Shown here piece after piece: positions 17,457 through 25,583 of a DNA stretch of 32,824 nucleotides. Source of the stretch: Nitrospirae bacterium CG2_30_53_67 (GTDB lineage Bacteria > CG2-30-53-67); assembly GCA_001873285.1 (NCBI GenBank), contig MNYV01000044.1, positions 1 through 32,824 of the forward strand, read 5' to 3'. Numbering within the stretch: position 1 is the first letter of the stretch; each line of letters begins with the position of its first letter. The notes below the pieces were generated by a model. It did no database searches, was not told where the DNA came from, and worked only from the letters and a program-made list of their open reading frames with translations. A program made the translations under genes and the position numbers.

Positions 17457-18323
17457 TCAAGCCCGTTCAGAGGTTTCTGATCCGCCGGTCAGGGTCTGAA
17501 AGGCATATCGGATCTGCCGGGTGATCGGCCCGACCCCCAGTTTTTTTTGGTTAATCCGGCTGACCGGCATGACCTCATAGGTGGTGTTGGTCAGAAAAAT
17601 CTCATCTGCGGTGTCGAGCTTTTCAGAGGGGAAGAGACCTTCTTCCACGGGGATCCCTTTTGTTGCGGCAATTTCCAGGACCACTTTTCTTGAGATTCCA
17701 TCGAGTATCCCGGCGGACAGTGCGGGGGTAAAAAGGATCCGATCTTTTACAAAAAAGATGTTGCTGACACTCCCCTCGGCAAGAAATCCGTCATGGTTGA
17801 GGAGGATTCCTTCATCCGCCCCGGATTTTTTGGCCTCGATCTTAGCCAGGATGTTGTTCAGAAAATTTGTGGACTTGATGCCCGGATCGAGCGCCTCCGG
17901 GAGGTTTTTTCTGATATGGACCCACGCGATAGGTATCCCCTTCTCAACCATCTTTTCCGGGTAGCCGGAAAAAGGCCGAGTCAGCACGGTCATGGTGGGC
18001 CCTTTGCACAGATCCGGGTCCAGGCCCGCCGGTCCAACCCCCCTGGAGATGGAAAGGCGGAGAACCGCGTCCCCGCATTCATTGGCGTTAAGGCATTCCT
18101 TAAGGACGGCTCTCAGGGCCGGACGGTCCCATGACATGGTGAGGCGGATCCTGCGGGCCGACTCAAACAGCCGGTCGAGGTGATCCATGATCCTGAAGAT
18201 GCGGCCGGAGTAGGAACGAAGGGTTTCAAAGATACCGTCCCCATAAAGAAAACCATGATCGAAGACCGAAATTCTGGCTTCCTCTTCCGGAAAGAACTCT
18301 CCATTGATAAAAACCTTTGACAT
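17457..18323 (-). CDS. Class IV aminotransferase (IlvE / D-amino acid transaminase / PabC family)
   Basis: A 288-residue PLP enzyme of fold type IV. Signatures include FDHGFLYGDGIFETLRSY near the N-terminus, the HLDRL helix, IKSTNFLNNILAK with the probable Schiff-base lysine near residue 149, EGSVSNIFFV, and DEIFLTNTTYEVMPVSRI. The family includes branched-chain aminotransferase, D-alanine transaminase and aminodeoxychorismate lyase, which sequence motifs alone do not separate; I lean towards a branched-chain aminotransferase-like enzyme. It begins one base after the stop of the REC-GGDEF gene, so it is the last gene of the four-gene operon that starts at recG. Its link to nucleotide signalling is not obvious. 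Confidence 0.88.
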   Translation of the reverse strand: MSKVFINGEFFPEEEARISVFDHGFLYGDGIFETLRSYSGRIFRIMDHLDRLFESARRIRLTMSWDRPALRAVLKECLNANECGDAVLRLSISRGVGPAGLDPDLCKGPTMTVLTRPFSGYPEKMVEKGIPIAWVHIRKNLPEALDPGIKSTNFLNNILAKIEAKKSGADEGILLNHDGFLAEGSVSNIFFVKDRILFTPALSAGILDGISRKVVLEIAATKGIPVEEGLFPSEKLDTADEIFLTNTTYEVMPVSRINQKKLGVGPITRQIRYAFQTLTGGSETSERA

Positions 18324-18324
18324 A

Positions 18325-19257
18325 TCAGCCTCTGTAAATTTTGTAATGACTTCCTTCCATACTTTTAACCTTCTTTTTGACTTGGGCGACCTTGTGGCCG
18401 ATCTCTGAAAGATTTTGAAAGGATTTTTTTTCGTTGATAACCACAGCGATGGAAATGGTCATGATGGGGAACTTCTTTTTCTTCCCGGAGCGGTCAGCCG
18501 CCGTAAAACCGCCGCGTTCGAGATGTTTGGGTTGATAATGAGACCGGATCTTTTCATCAAACTCGCGTATGATCTTCTGACAGATGACTTCCGCACGTTC
18601 AGGACGGGTGATGACGAGGAAATCGTCTCCGCCGATGTGACCGATAAAATCGCCTTCTCCCCCTTCCAGAATAACGACACCGGCGATGATCCGTCCGGCC
18701 ATCTGGATGACTTTGTTGGCCGAATCGAATCCATAGGTGTCGGCATAGGCCTTGAAGTTGTCCAGGTCCGGGTAACAGATGGCAAAGGGCTCTTCTTGCT
18801 CGAGTCTCCTTAAAATCTCTCTCTCCACCGCAGCGTTCCCCGGCAGGTTGGTGGTGGGGTTTCTATCGGCTTCCCGGACCGTATGGCGGATCAATGCCTG
18901 GACCCTTGCAACCAGTTCCCTGTTGTCAAAGGGTTTGCAGAGGTAATCGTCGGCCCCGGCATCCAGGCCGTGAACCCTGTCTTCCACGCTCGCCTTGCCG
19001 GAGAGCATCAGGATCGGAATCCTGGAGAGGAATATGTTCTTCTTGATCCGGTCGCAGATCTCCAATCCGGTGATCTCCGGCATGTTGGAATCCAGGATCA
19101 GAAGGTCGGGCGGTCCCTGTTCGATGAGTTTCAATGCATCGAGCCCGGAACTCGTCGTGATACAGTCATATCCGGACCGGTTCAGAACAAAATTGACGAG
19201 CCCGAGGACGTTTTCTTCGTCATCTACGGCCAGGACTTTGTATTTTTTTATAACCAT
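18325..19257 (-). CDS. Response regulator with GGDEF-family domain (atypical)
   Basis: A 310-residue REC-GGDEF protein. The receiver domain (1-120) has VDDEE, phospho-Asp D56 in LILDSNMPE, Ser86 and the Lys in CKPFDNREL. The GGDEF-like domain starts at NPTTNLPGN. Metal-binding PDLDNFK is kept and the signature reads GGDDF (209-213) instead of GGDEF or GGEEF. The guanine-contacting Asn of the usual FKxxND motif is Ala172 (FKAYADTYGF). The inhibitory I-site RxxD is GEGD, lacking Arg. It may be a weak diguanylate cyclase or a non-catalytic effector. It lies nine bases after the relA stop and one base before the aminotransferase start, so its expression is tied to ppGpp synthesis. Confidence 0.85.
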   Translation of the reverse strand: MVIKKYKVLAVDDEENVLGLVNFVLNRSGYDCITTSSGLDALKLIEQGPPDLLILDSNMPEITGLEICDRIKKNIFLSRIPILMLSGKASVEDRVHGLDAGADDYLCKPFDNRELVARVQALIRHTVREADRNPTTNLPGNAAVEREILRRLEQEEPFAICYPDLDNFKAYADTYGFDSANKVIQMAGRIIAGVVILEGGEGDFIGHIGGDDFLVITRPERAEVICQKIIREFDEKIRSHYQPKHLERGGFTAADRSGKKKKFPIMTISIAVVINEKKSFQNLSEIGHKVAQVKKKVKSMEGSHYKIYRG

Positions 19258-19266
19258 CTATTCCAC

Positions 19267-21456
19267 TCACGATCCGGTCAACCGTTTCACATCAATGACT
19301 TCCTTGATCTGGGAGATGGCATGCATGATCCTGTCCAGATCCTGCCTGTTCCGGATCTCCAACTCGAAGATGCAGAGGGAACGGCCGTCTTTTTGCGTGC
19401 GGATATCGGCTGCGCTGATATTGATGTTCTCGGAAGAAATCCTTGCGCTGATATTGGCGAGTATTCCGGGACGGTTGGTGGTCAGGACCGATATTCGAAC
19501 CGGATGAATTCTTTCCTCCTTGATCTCCCACTCCACCTCCACGATACGGTCGGAGTGAACGGCGCCGCCCCCGACGTTGGAACAATTCATTCTGTGGATG
19601 GATACCCCGCTGCCCCTGGTAATGAAGCCGATGATTTCATCGCCGGGGACCGGGTTGCAGCACTTGGAGAAATGAATCAGGATATCCCCGATGCCATGGA
19701 CCTTGATCCCGTCAATCAGCATTTTGCCGGCCTTACGGGGTTTGACGGGGATGGGTTCGAGACCCTCCTGGGGGAGGAAACGGTTCAAGACCTGTTTCGC
19801 GGAGATTTTGCCGAAACCCACGGCAGTGATCATCTTGTCCCAATGAGAAAATCCGAAATCAGAAGCCGCCGCCTGGATCTCACCGGACTTCAGGATCTTG
19901 GAGAGCGTGAGTCCGTGTTTCCGGGCCTCCCTTTCCAGGATTTCGCGCCCGAGATCGTGGCTCCGTTTCTGTTCTTCCTCTGTCAGAAAGTGGCTGATAC
20001 GGTTCCTTGCTTTGGTGGTTTTTACGATCTTCAGCCAGTCCTTACTGGGGGCTTGATTTTTCGACGTGAGGATCGAGACCGTATCGCCGGTTTTTAAGGC
20101 AGTCTTCAGGGGGACCATCCGGTTATTCACCTTGGCGCCGGTACAGCGGTTCCCGATATCGGAGTGGATGCTGTAGGCGAAGTCCAGGGGCGTGGACCCG
20201 CTGGGAAGTTCCTTGATGTCTCCGGTAGGCGTAAAGACATAGACCGATTCCTCGAAAAGGTCGGTCTTGACACTCTCCATGAATTCACGCGGGCTCTTCA
20301 GTTCCTGCTGCCATTCCAGAAGCTGTCTCAGCCAGGCAAACTTCTGCTCTGTTGAGAGAGAAGTCTTGATTCCCTCTTTATACTTCCAGTGCGCGGCGAT
20401 TCCGGTCTCGGCGATCCAATGCATCTCCTGGGTCCTGATCTGAAATTCCACTTTCTGTCCGTCAGGGCCCATGACTGTGGTATGAAGGGATTGGTACATA
20501 TTCGATTTGGGGACGCCGATATAGTCCTTGAACCGGCCCGGGATCGGTTTCCAGAGGGAATGGATCATCCCCAGAATGGCATAGCATCGGCTGCTGGTGT
20601 CGGTGATGATCCTAAGGGCGGTCAAGTCAAAAAGTTCATCAAAGGAGAGGCCGCGTTTTAAGATCTTCTGGTAAATGCTGTAGAAATGCTTGGGACGTCC
20701 CTCAACCACTCCGGGGATCCCCTGGGCCGCCATCTCCTTTTTGACCATGTCGATCACCTTCTCGATGTAGGCGCTCCGTTCTTTCCGGTTTTGCGGCACA
20801 CGTTCTTCAAGCTCTTTATATATGGAAGGGTGAAGAACCTCCAGACAGAGGTCCTCCATTTCACTTTTGACCCGAGCAATACCGAGACGGTTGGCAAGAG
20901 GGGCATAGATATCAAGGGACTCCTGGGCGATGTCGCACTGTACGGCCGCATCAAAACCATGGATGTTCCTCATCAACTGGAGGCGTTTGGCCAGGTTCAG
21001 CAGAACCACCCGGAGATCCTGGGCCATGGACAGGATCATTTTTCGAAAATTTTCAGCCTGCTCTTCGATGCGCTTTTTGAACCGGATCTGACTGGTACGG
21101 GCCACATTTCTCACCAGCCTGGCTGTTTCATCTCCGAACTGTTCCCGGATATGATCGTCGGTGCGGTATCCCTGCATGGTCAGGTTTTCAATCAGAGCCG
21201 CAATGATGGTATCTTCGTCCGCGTTAAGTTCCGCGAGGATCTTCGCGGTCTCCAAGGCGTCTTCAATGCCGGCAGGGTATGGATCCTCTTTCGCGGCGGG
21301 GGTATGATGCTCCAGATATAAAAATGCCTTACGGATCCTTGACGGGTCCATGTCGGTATGGTTCAGGGCCGACAGATCCAACAGGGACTTCAGGCGGTCC
21401 TCATGCCGGCAGGCGGGCAGCTCGGAATGAGTCTTGGATGGAGAGTCCGGTTTCAT
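19267..21456 (-). CDS. relA: RelA-type (p)ppGpp synthetase with degenerate hydrolase domain
   Basis: A 729-residue long RelA/SpoT homologue, the stringent-response enzyme that makes (p)ppGpp from ATP and GTP or GDP. Domains in order: degenerate HD hydrolase (about 40-190), synthetase (about 240-350), TGS (about 413-475), a zinc-finger/conserved-cysteine region (HFSKCCNPVPGD) and ACT (about 650-729). The synthetase keeps GRPKHFYSIYQK, the metal-ligand Asp in DELFDL (D277), RFKDYIGVPKSNMYQSLHTT and the Glu of VEFQIRT (E337). In the hydrolase the HD pair is EN (90-91), the ED pair is lost and the Asp of the LADRLHNMR motif is Lys157. It should therefore be synthesis-only, as in enteric RelA. It starts two bases after the recG stop. 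Confidence 0.93.
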   Translation of the reverse strand: MKPDSPSKTHSELPACRHEDRLKSLLDLSALNHTDMDPSRIRKAFLYLEHHTPAAKEDPYPAGIEDALETAKILAELNADEDTIIAALIENLTMQGYRTDDHIREQFGDETARLVRNVARTSQIRFKKRIEEQAENFRKMILSMAQDLRVVLLNLAKRLQLMRNIHGFDAAVQCDIAQESLDIYAPLANRLGIARVKSEMEDLCLEVLHPSIYKELEERVPQNRKERSAYIEKVIDMVKKEMAAQGIPGVVEGRPKHFYSIYQKILKRGLSFDELFDLTALRIITDTSSRCYAILGMIHSLWKPIPGRFKDYIGVPKSNMYQSLHTTVMGPDGQKVEFQIRTQEMHWIAETGIAAHWKYKEGIKTSLSTEQKFAWLRQLLEWQQELKSPREFMESVKTDLFEESVYVFTPTGDIKELPSGSTPLDFAYSIHSDIGNRCTGAKVNNRMVPLKTALKTGDTVSILTSKNQAPSKDWLKIVKTTKARNRISHFLTEEEQKRSHDLGREILEREARKHGLTLSKILKSGEIQAAASDFGFSHWDKMITAVGFGKISAKQVLNRFLPQEGLEPIPVKPRKAGKMLIDGIKVHGIGDILIHFSKCCNPVPGDEIIGFITRGSGVSIHRMNCSNVGGGAVHSDRIVEVEWEIKEERIHPVRISVLTTNRPGILANISARISSENINISAADIRTQKDGRSLCIFELEIRNRQDLDRIMHAISQIKEVIDVKRLTGS

Positions 21457-21458
21457 TT

Positions 21459-23615
21459 TTATCCCACGCGAATCAGTTCAGTCTTCTCTGCGTAACGTCT
21501 CCGAATCTCCGAGATCATACGCTGGTTCCCGGGCTCATGAAGCAAAGGATCCCGCTGGATCCGTGAGAATGCTTCTTGACGGGCGGCCTCCAGAATCCGG
21601 ATGTCCCGTACGATATTTCCGATCCTCATATCCGGCATGCCCGACTGCCTCTTGCCGAAAAACTCCCCGGGACCCCGGATGGAAAGATCTTCCTCTGCGA
21701 TCTCAAAACCGTTCGAGGTTTTTGCCATGATCGAAAGCCTTCTTGACGCCTCTTCAGTCATCCGTCCTTGCGCCACAAGATAGCAGAAGGATGCATATCC
21801 GGCCCGTCCCACTCTCCCCCTGAGCTGGTGGAGCTGCGCCAGACCGAACCTCTCGGCGTGTTCGATCACCATGATGGTGGCATTCGGGACGTCGATGCCC
21901 ACCTCCACAACGGTTGTGGCGACCAGGATCTGGACTTCTTTCCGCTTGAAGGCCTCCATGATCTTCTCTTTTTCTTCGGGGCGCATCCTGCCGTGAAGCA
22001 GACCGACGATACGGTGAGGGAAGATCTCCCGTGCAAGATGTTCCGACATCTCCTTGGCGGCGGCAAGATCACTTTTCTCAGTCTCCTCAACCAACGGGTA
22101 GATAATGAAGGCCTGGCGTCCTTCCCGGATCTCCCGGTCTATATGCCTGTAGACTCTCTGCCTTTCTCTGCCCCGGACGATTTCCGTTTTTACGGGAGAA
22201 CGTCCTGATGGCATTTCGTCGATCACCGAGCAATCCAGATCCCCGTATACCGTCAAGGAGAGGGAACGGGGGATCGGGGTTGCCGTCATGACCAGCAGGT
22301 CCGGCGCCTCTCCCTTTTGCATGAGCGCGGAACGCTGGATCACGCCGAACCGGTGCTGTTCATCAATAATGACCAGCCCGAGTTTTCGAAAAACCACTTC
22401 TTTTTGAATCAGGGCCTGGGTTCCCACCACCACGTCAATCTTCCCCTGCCGGATCGCTTCACGGAGGGCTTCTTTTTCCCGGCCTTTGACCAGACGCGAA
22501 AGAAGCGCGGTCTTTTTCCCGAGCCTATCAAAAAAACCATGAAAGTGGAAATAGAGCTGTTCCGCCAGGATTTCGGTCGGGGCCATGACCGCCACCTGAT
22601 ACCCGTTCTCCATGGCTATTCCTGCCGTGACCGCCGCAACCACGGTTTTACCGCACCCGACGTCCCCCTGAAGAAGCCGGCTCATCTGTATGGGCCTCCC
22701 CATGTCGCGTTTGATTTCAAGGATGACGCGTTTTTGCGCAGCCGTCAAAGGAAAGGAGAGGCTGCGGATCAGGTCCTTCTCCGCATTCGTGTTGACCTGA
22801 AAGGAAATGCCCCGGACCCCCTGGATTCTCCCCTGCCTGTGGATGGCCAGGAGCATCTCAAAGAGGAGAAACTCCTCAAAGATCATCCTCTTGTGATAGC
22901 GGCTCCTGCCGGCATTCAAGCTTTCCACAGAGTCTTCCGGTCCGGGAAAATGGAGGTTGAGCACCGATTCCCGCTGTTTCGGAAGGTGGTATGCGGTGAC
23001 GATCTCCTCGGGGAGAGACTCCTCGATCTCATCGGCATGGGAGGCAAGGAGATCATAAAGAATGGTGCGGATACGGCGCTGTGTCAGGCCTGCCGTGGTG
23101 TGGTAAATCGGCACGATCCGGTTGGTGTGTATGGTCTCTTCTTCCCCCTCCTGAAGGATCTCGTATTCCGGGTTTTCCATTTCCACCGCATGGTTGAAGG
23201 TGTCCCGTTTCACCTTACCGCTTAAGATCACTTTCTGCCCGGTCTGAAAGACCTTTTTCAGGTAGGCCTGATTGAACCATTTGGCCGTCATCCATCCGGA
23301 GCGGTCCTCGATCAGGATCTGAAGAATACGAAACCGTTTTCTGGGAGTGGTGGTGAGGTCAACATTTTTGACCATCCCCTGTACCGTGACAAAACCCTCT
23401 TCAGGGAGTTCAGCGATGTGAAGGAGATTCCTGCGGTCTTCATACCGGTACGGAAAGAAAAAAAATAGATCTTCCACGCGATGGATGTCGAGTTTGGCCA
23501 TCAGGCCTGCTATGCGGACGCCAACCCCTTTAACGTAACGAACAGAATGGGACAGGATGGAGTCGGAGGAGGTGCGATCTTTTGTGATCAGAAAATGGTC
23601 CAAGACTCTGTTCAT
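21459..23615 (-). CDS. recG: ATP-dependent DNA helicase RecG
   Basis: A 718-residue superfamily 2 helicase that remodels stalled replication forks and branched DNA. The N-terminal wedge/OB domain includes YVKGVGVRIAGLMAKLDIH and the strand-rich region to residue 220. Motif I is LLQGDVGCGKTVVAA, Ia APTEILAEQ, II IIDEQHRFGV, III MTATPIPRSL, and the C-terminal motifs include VVEVGIDVPNATIM and QLRGRVGRAG. RecG's terminal region (GPGEFFGKRQSGMPD) is present, and length is typical. It is the first gene of the operon recG-relA-REC/GGDEF-aminotransferase; its TAA is followed by two bases and the relA ATG. The ribosome binding site is weak, and no strong promoter is seen upstream. Confidence 0.97.
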   Translation of the reverse strand: MNRVLDHFLITKDRTSSDSILSHSVRYVKGVGVRIAGLMAKLDIHRVEDLFFFFPYRYEDRRNLLHIAELPEEGFVTVQGMVKNVDLTTTPRKRFRILQILIEDRSGWMTAKWFNQAYLKKVFQTGQKVILSGKVKRDTFNHAVEMENPEYEILQEGEEETIHTNRIVPIYHTTAGLTQRRIRTILYDLLASHADEIEESLPEEIVTAYHLPKQRESVLNLHFPGPEDSVESLNAGRSRYHKRMIFEEFLLFEMLLAIHRQGRIQGVRGISFQVNTNAEKDLIRSLSFPLTAAQKRVILEIKRDMGRPIQMSRLLQGDVGCGKTVVAAVTAGIAMENGYQVAVMAPTEILAEQLYFHFHGFFDRLGKKTALLSRLVKGREKEALREAIRQGKIDVVVGTQALIQKEVVFRKLGLVIIDEQHRFGVIQRSALMQKGEAPDLLVMTATPIPRSLSLTVYGDLDCSVIDEMPSGRSPVKTEIVRGRERQRVYRHIDREIREGRQAFIIYPLVEETEKSDLAAAKEMSEHLAREIFPHRIVGLLHGRMRPEEKEKIMEAFKRKEVQILVATTVVEVGIDVPNATIMVIEHAERFGLAQLHQLRGRVGRAGYASFCYLVAQGRMTEEASRRLSIMAKTSNGFEIAEEDLSIRGPGEFFGKRQSGMPDMRIGNIVRDIRILEAARQEAFSRIQRDPLLHEPGNQRMISEIRRRYAEKTELIRVG

Positions 23616-23685
23616 GAATCTCGCTCATCAGCGTATGGGTTTTCTCTGAATGAATCGGCATAAGAAAGAAACCTAAAGAAATTAT

Positions 23686-23889
23686 TTAAGAATCTTTGAA
23701 CAAGTTGTTGAGTTCTTTGATCAATTCATTAATTTCTACACCGTGAGCTATCGCGCCCTGCTCAATGGTCTCGCCTGCAGCCCCCATGCACCCTATACAG
23801 CCCATCTCATATTTGGCAAGGACTTCGGCAGCCTTGGGATGGGCCTGAATGGCCTGGATAAAGGACATATCTTTTGTAATTTTTTGCAT
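23686..23889 (-). CDS. DUF1858 / hybrid-cluster-associated redox disulfide domain protein
   Basis: A 67-residue protein of the DUF1858 type, a small helical domain with a redox CxxC. Features seen: ITKDMSFIQAIQAHPKAAEVL, the motif YEMGCIGCMGA and a C-terminal helix VEINELIKELNNLF. Such proteins occur alone in many anaerobes and as an N-terminal domain in iron-sulfur proteins; their role is thought to be redox-related but is not settled. I start at the ATG at 23889, preceded by GGGAG; an in-frame upstream start adds four residues inside that site. Confidence 0.88.
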   Translation of the reverse strand: MQKITKDMSFIQAIQAHPKAAEVLAKYEMGCIGCMGAAGETIEQGAIAHGVEINELIKELNNLFKDS

Positions 23890-24002
23890 AACATCTCCCA
23901 TCCATTCATTGATGAAGAAAAATTATCTTGCGATCCTTTCGGTTCTATGATAATTTTTCCAAATTATAATCGGTTTTATGAGTATATAAAAGGAGACATT
24001 CC

Positions 24003-24194
24003 ATGTCAAGGAAATGTGAGATTTGCGGGAAAGGGCGGCTGACCGGCAACAATGTCAGCCATGCCAACAACAAGACCAAAAAGGTTTCTTATCCCAATAT
24101 CCAGAGTGTCAGGGCTATTCATCAGGGAAGCGTCAGGAAGATGAACGTCTGTACACGGTGCATTCGTTCCGGCAAGGTCCGGAAGGCATCTTAA
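24003..24194 (+). CDS. rpmB: 50S ribosomal protein L28
   Basis: A 63-residue large-subunit ribosomal protein. [20 protein letters not shown], then [20 protein letters not shown] and [11 protein letters not shown], is the L28 family throughout. It is the C+ form, with two CxxC pairs (CEIC and CTRC) that form a zinc ribbon. AAAAGGAGA lies five bases before the ATG. The gene is alone and divergent from the DUF1858 gene; no L33 gene is adjacent. No clear terminator is seen, only a weak CCCTG/CAGGG pairing at about 24239-24261. Confidence 0.97.
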   Translation: MSRKCEICGKGRLTGNNVSHANNKTKKVSYPNIQSVRAIHQGSVRKMNVCTRCIRSGKVRKAS

Positions 24195-24254
24195 GGAAGT
24201 TTATGATCCGGTCCAGGAGAAGCATGAACAGGCGTTTCCCTGCATCCGGGTTTC

Positions 24255-25502
24255 TCAGGGACACGGAATAAAGGAAAATCCGGAAGGGATGACCCCGACC
24301 TTCAAATTCTTTCCAAATTGATCTTGAGCCCAGTTCAGCGCATCCAAATAATGTCCGAAAAATATCAAACAGGGAAATCCGCCTTTTGGAATGTTAGGCG
24401 TGATGAAGCACAACCGTCCGGTCCTGGATGCCTCGATGACTTTGTATGTGCGGTGTTCGCCGGGTTTCCTGAATCCATAGGCATCCGGTAAACCGCTCTT
24501 CTTCAACAGGCTTTCGAAATTCTTTTCAGCCTGGCTTTCTCCTTGGGCATTGAGGCCGGCGAAAACACAGATGATCCCCCCTTTCTTGATCAGGCGTTTT
24601 TTTTCCAGGACATAATTAAAAAGACGCGAGGCCTGGTACAGACTCCGATCCTTGGGGGAATCGCAACCCACGAACAGCAGATCGAATGGATCCCGGACTC
24701 TATAGGAATAGATCTCTCTTGCAGCCTTTACAGATTCTGTAAAAGACCTTCTTGCTTCTCCCATCGAGTAAAAAGCGATCTCCTTTTGCTGGTTGTTGAC
24801 CAGATTTAAAGAGTAGACCGGGATATCCAGTTTTCTGCAGACCTCCCATAGAAAATGCTGAAAAGGGTTGGCACGGATATTCGAAACCCTGACCCCCTTC
24901 TGTGAAATGTATTCCGGCGAATGTGTATGGAGGATGGTTTCCTGACCCGCCAATCCGATAGCGAGGCATTTGACGCCGCCGCTGAACCCTGCATAAAGAT
25001 GGGGCTCCACCACGCCGACGGTGATGATGACATCATAAGAAAAAAGCCTCCTGTTCAGGGTGGCGGGGACTCCATGTATGATCGACAAGGCAATGACTTC
25101 TTTTGGAGAGTGCTGAACGATCTGATTCTCCCTAATCAAGGGTTCTCCCAAAAAGTCCATGAGGCCGGTTCCGGATAGCCTTTGATGAAGTCCCAGAGAA
25201 ATCATGAATTCAAATCCGCCGGTGATCTTTTTCAATTCTCCTGCAATGGGTTTCAGGATGGCCCTGGAATGGAAATCCCTGGTAGGGTCGGGAATCACGA
25301 TACCGACTTTCTTGTTGGAGAAGGCGCTGTGGTTCTTCCTGAAAAAAGTTCTGATGGAGGTTTGCAGAGAAGAAATGGGTATGCCGGGCTGAGCGTCCTG
25401 ATTATAAAGAAAATCAACTCGGGCCTCTTTTCTAAAACGTAAACGGATTTTGTTTTTTCCTGAGAAGACAAAGCATGAGCCGATATTTTTAATGTCAGCC
25501 AT
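24255..25502 (-). CDS. LarA-family protein (nickel-dependent lactate racemase-like, DUF2088)
   Basis: A protein of about 415 residues of the LarA family, whose characterised members use a nickel-pincer nucleotide to racemise lactate or other 2-hydroxy acids. Family motifs are present: IPDPTRDF, SLGLHQRLSG with the first active-site His, EPHLYAGFSGGVKCL with the nickel-ligand His and the cofactor-attachment Lys, and HTHSPEYI. The cofactor-synthesis genes larB, larC and larE are not in the window. Substrates vary across the family, so lactate is not certain. I start at ATG 25502, where LarA similarity begins; an in-frame TTG overlapping the glutamate synthase stop (TGATTG at 25586) would add 27 residues encoded across a hairpin. 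It follows the glutamate synthase on the same strand. Confidence 0.85.
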   Translation of the reverse strand: MADIKNIGSCFVFSGKNKIRLRFRKEARVDFLYNQDAQPGIPISSLQTSIRTFFRKNHSAFSNKKVGIVIPDPTRDFHSRAILKPIAGELKKITGGFEFMISLGLHQRLSGTGLMDFLGEPLIRENQIVQHSPKEVIALSIIHGVPATLNRRLFSYDVIITVGVVEPHLYAGFSGGVKCLAIGLAGQETILHTHSPEYISQKGVRVSNIRANPFQHFLWEVCRKLDIPVYSLNLVNNQQKEIAFYSMGEARRSFTESVKAAREIYSYRVRDPFDLLFVGCDSPKDRSLYQASRLFNYVLEKKRLIKKGGIICVFAGLNAQGESQAEKNFESLLKKSGLPDAYGFRKPGEHRTYKVIEASRTGRLCFITPNIPKGGFPCLIFFGHYLDALNWAQDQFGKNLKVGVIPSGFSFIPCP

Positions 25503-25522
25503 TTGAATTGACGGCGGCGGAA

Positions 25523-25572
25523 TGAATCCGCATGGGGAAGATGGATGGTCCCATTCTCCCCATGCGGATTCA
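25523..25572 (-). terminator. 16-bp perfect hairpin between the glutamate synthase and LarA genes
   Basis: TGAATCCGCATGGGGA (25523-25538) and TCCCCATGCGGATTCA (25557-25572) are exact reverse complements around an 18-base loop. It lies 11 bases after the glutamate synthase stop and 20 bases before the likely LarA ATG. No T run follows it on the minus strand, so it is a weak intrinsic terminator at best and may be a processing or attenuating hairpin. Confidence 0.6.
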
Positions 25573-25583
25573 GTTGAAGTCAA

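Noticed and set aside
18883-20097. 404-codon open frame on the plus strand
   Set aside because: It lies antisense to relA and the REC-GGDEF gene, whose proteins match known families over their full length; the frame is a codon-bias shadow.
24239-24261. CCCTG/CAGGG pairing downstream of rpmB as a terminator
   Set aside because: A five-base stem with a 13-base loop and no T run; overlaps the LarA stop and is not convincing.
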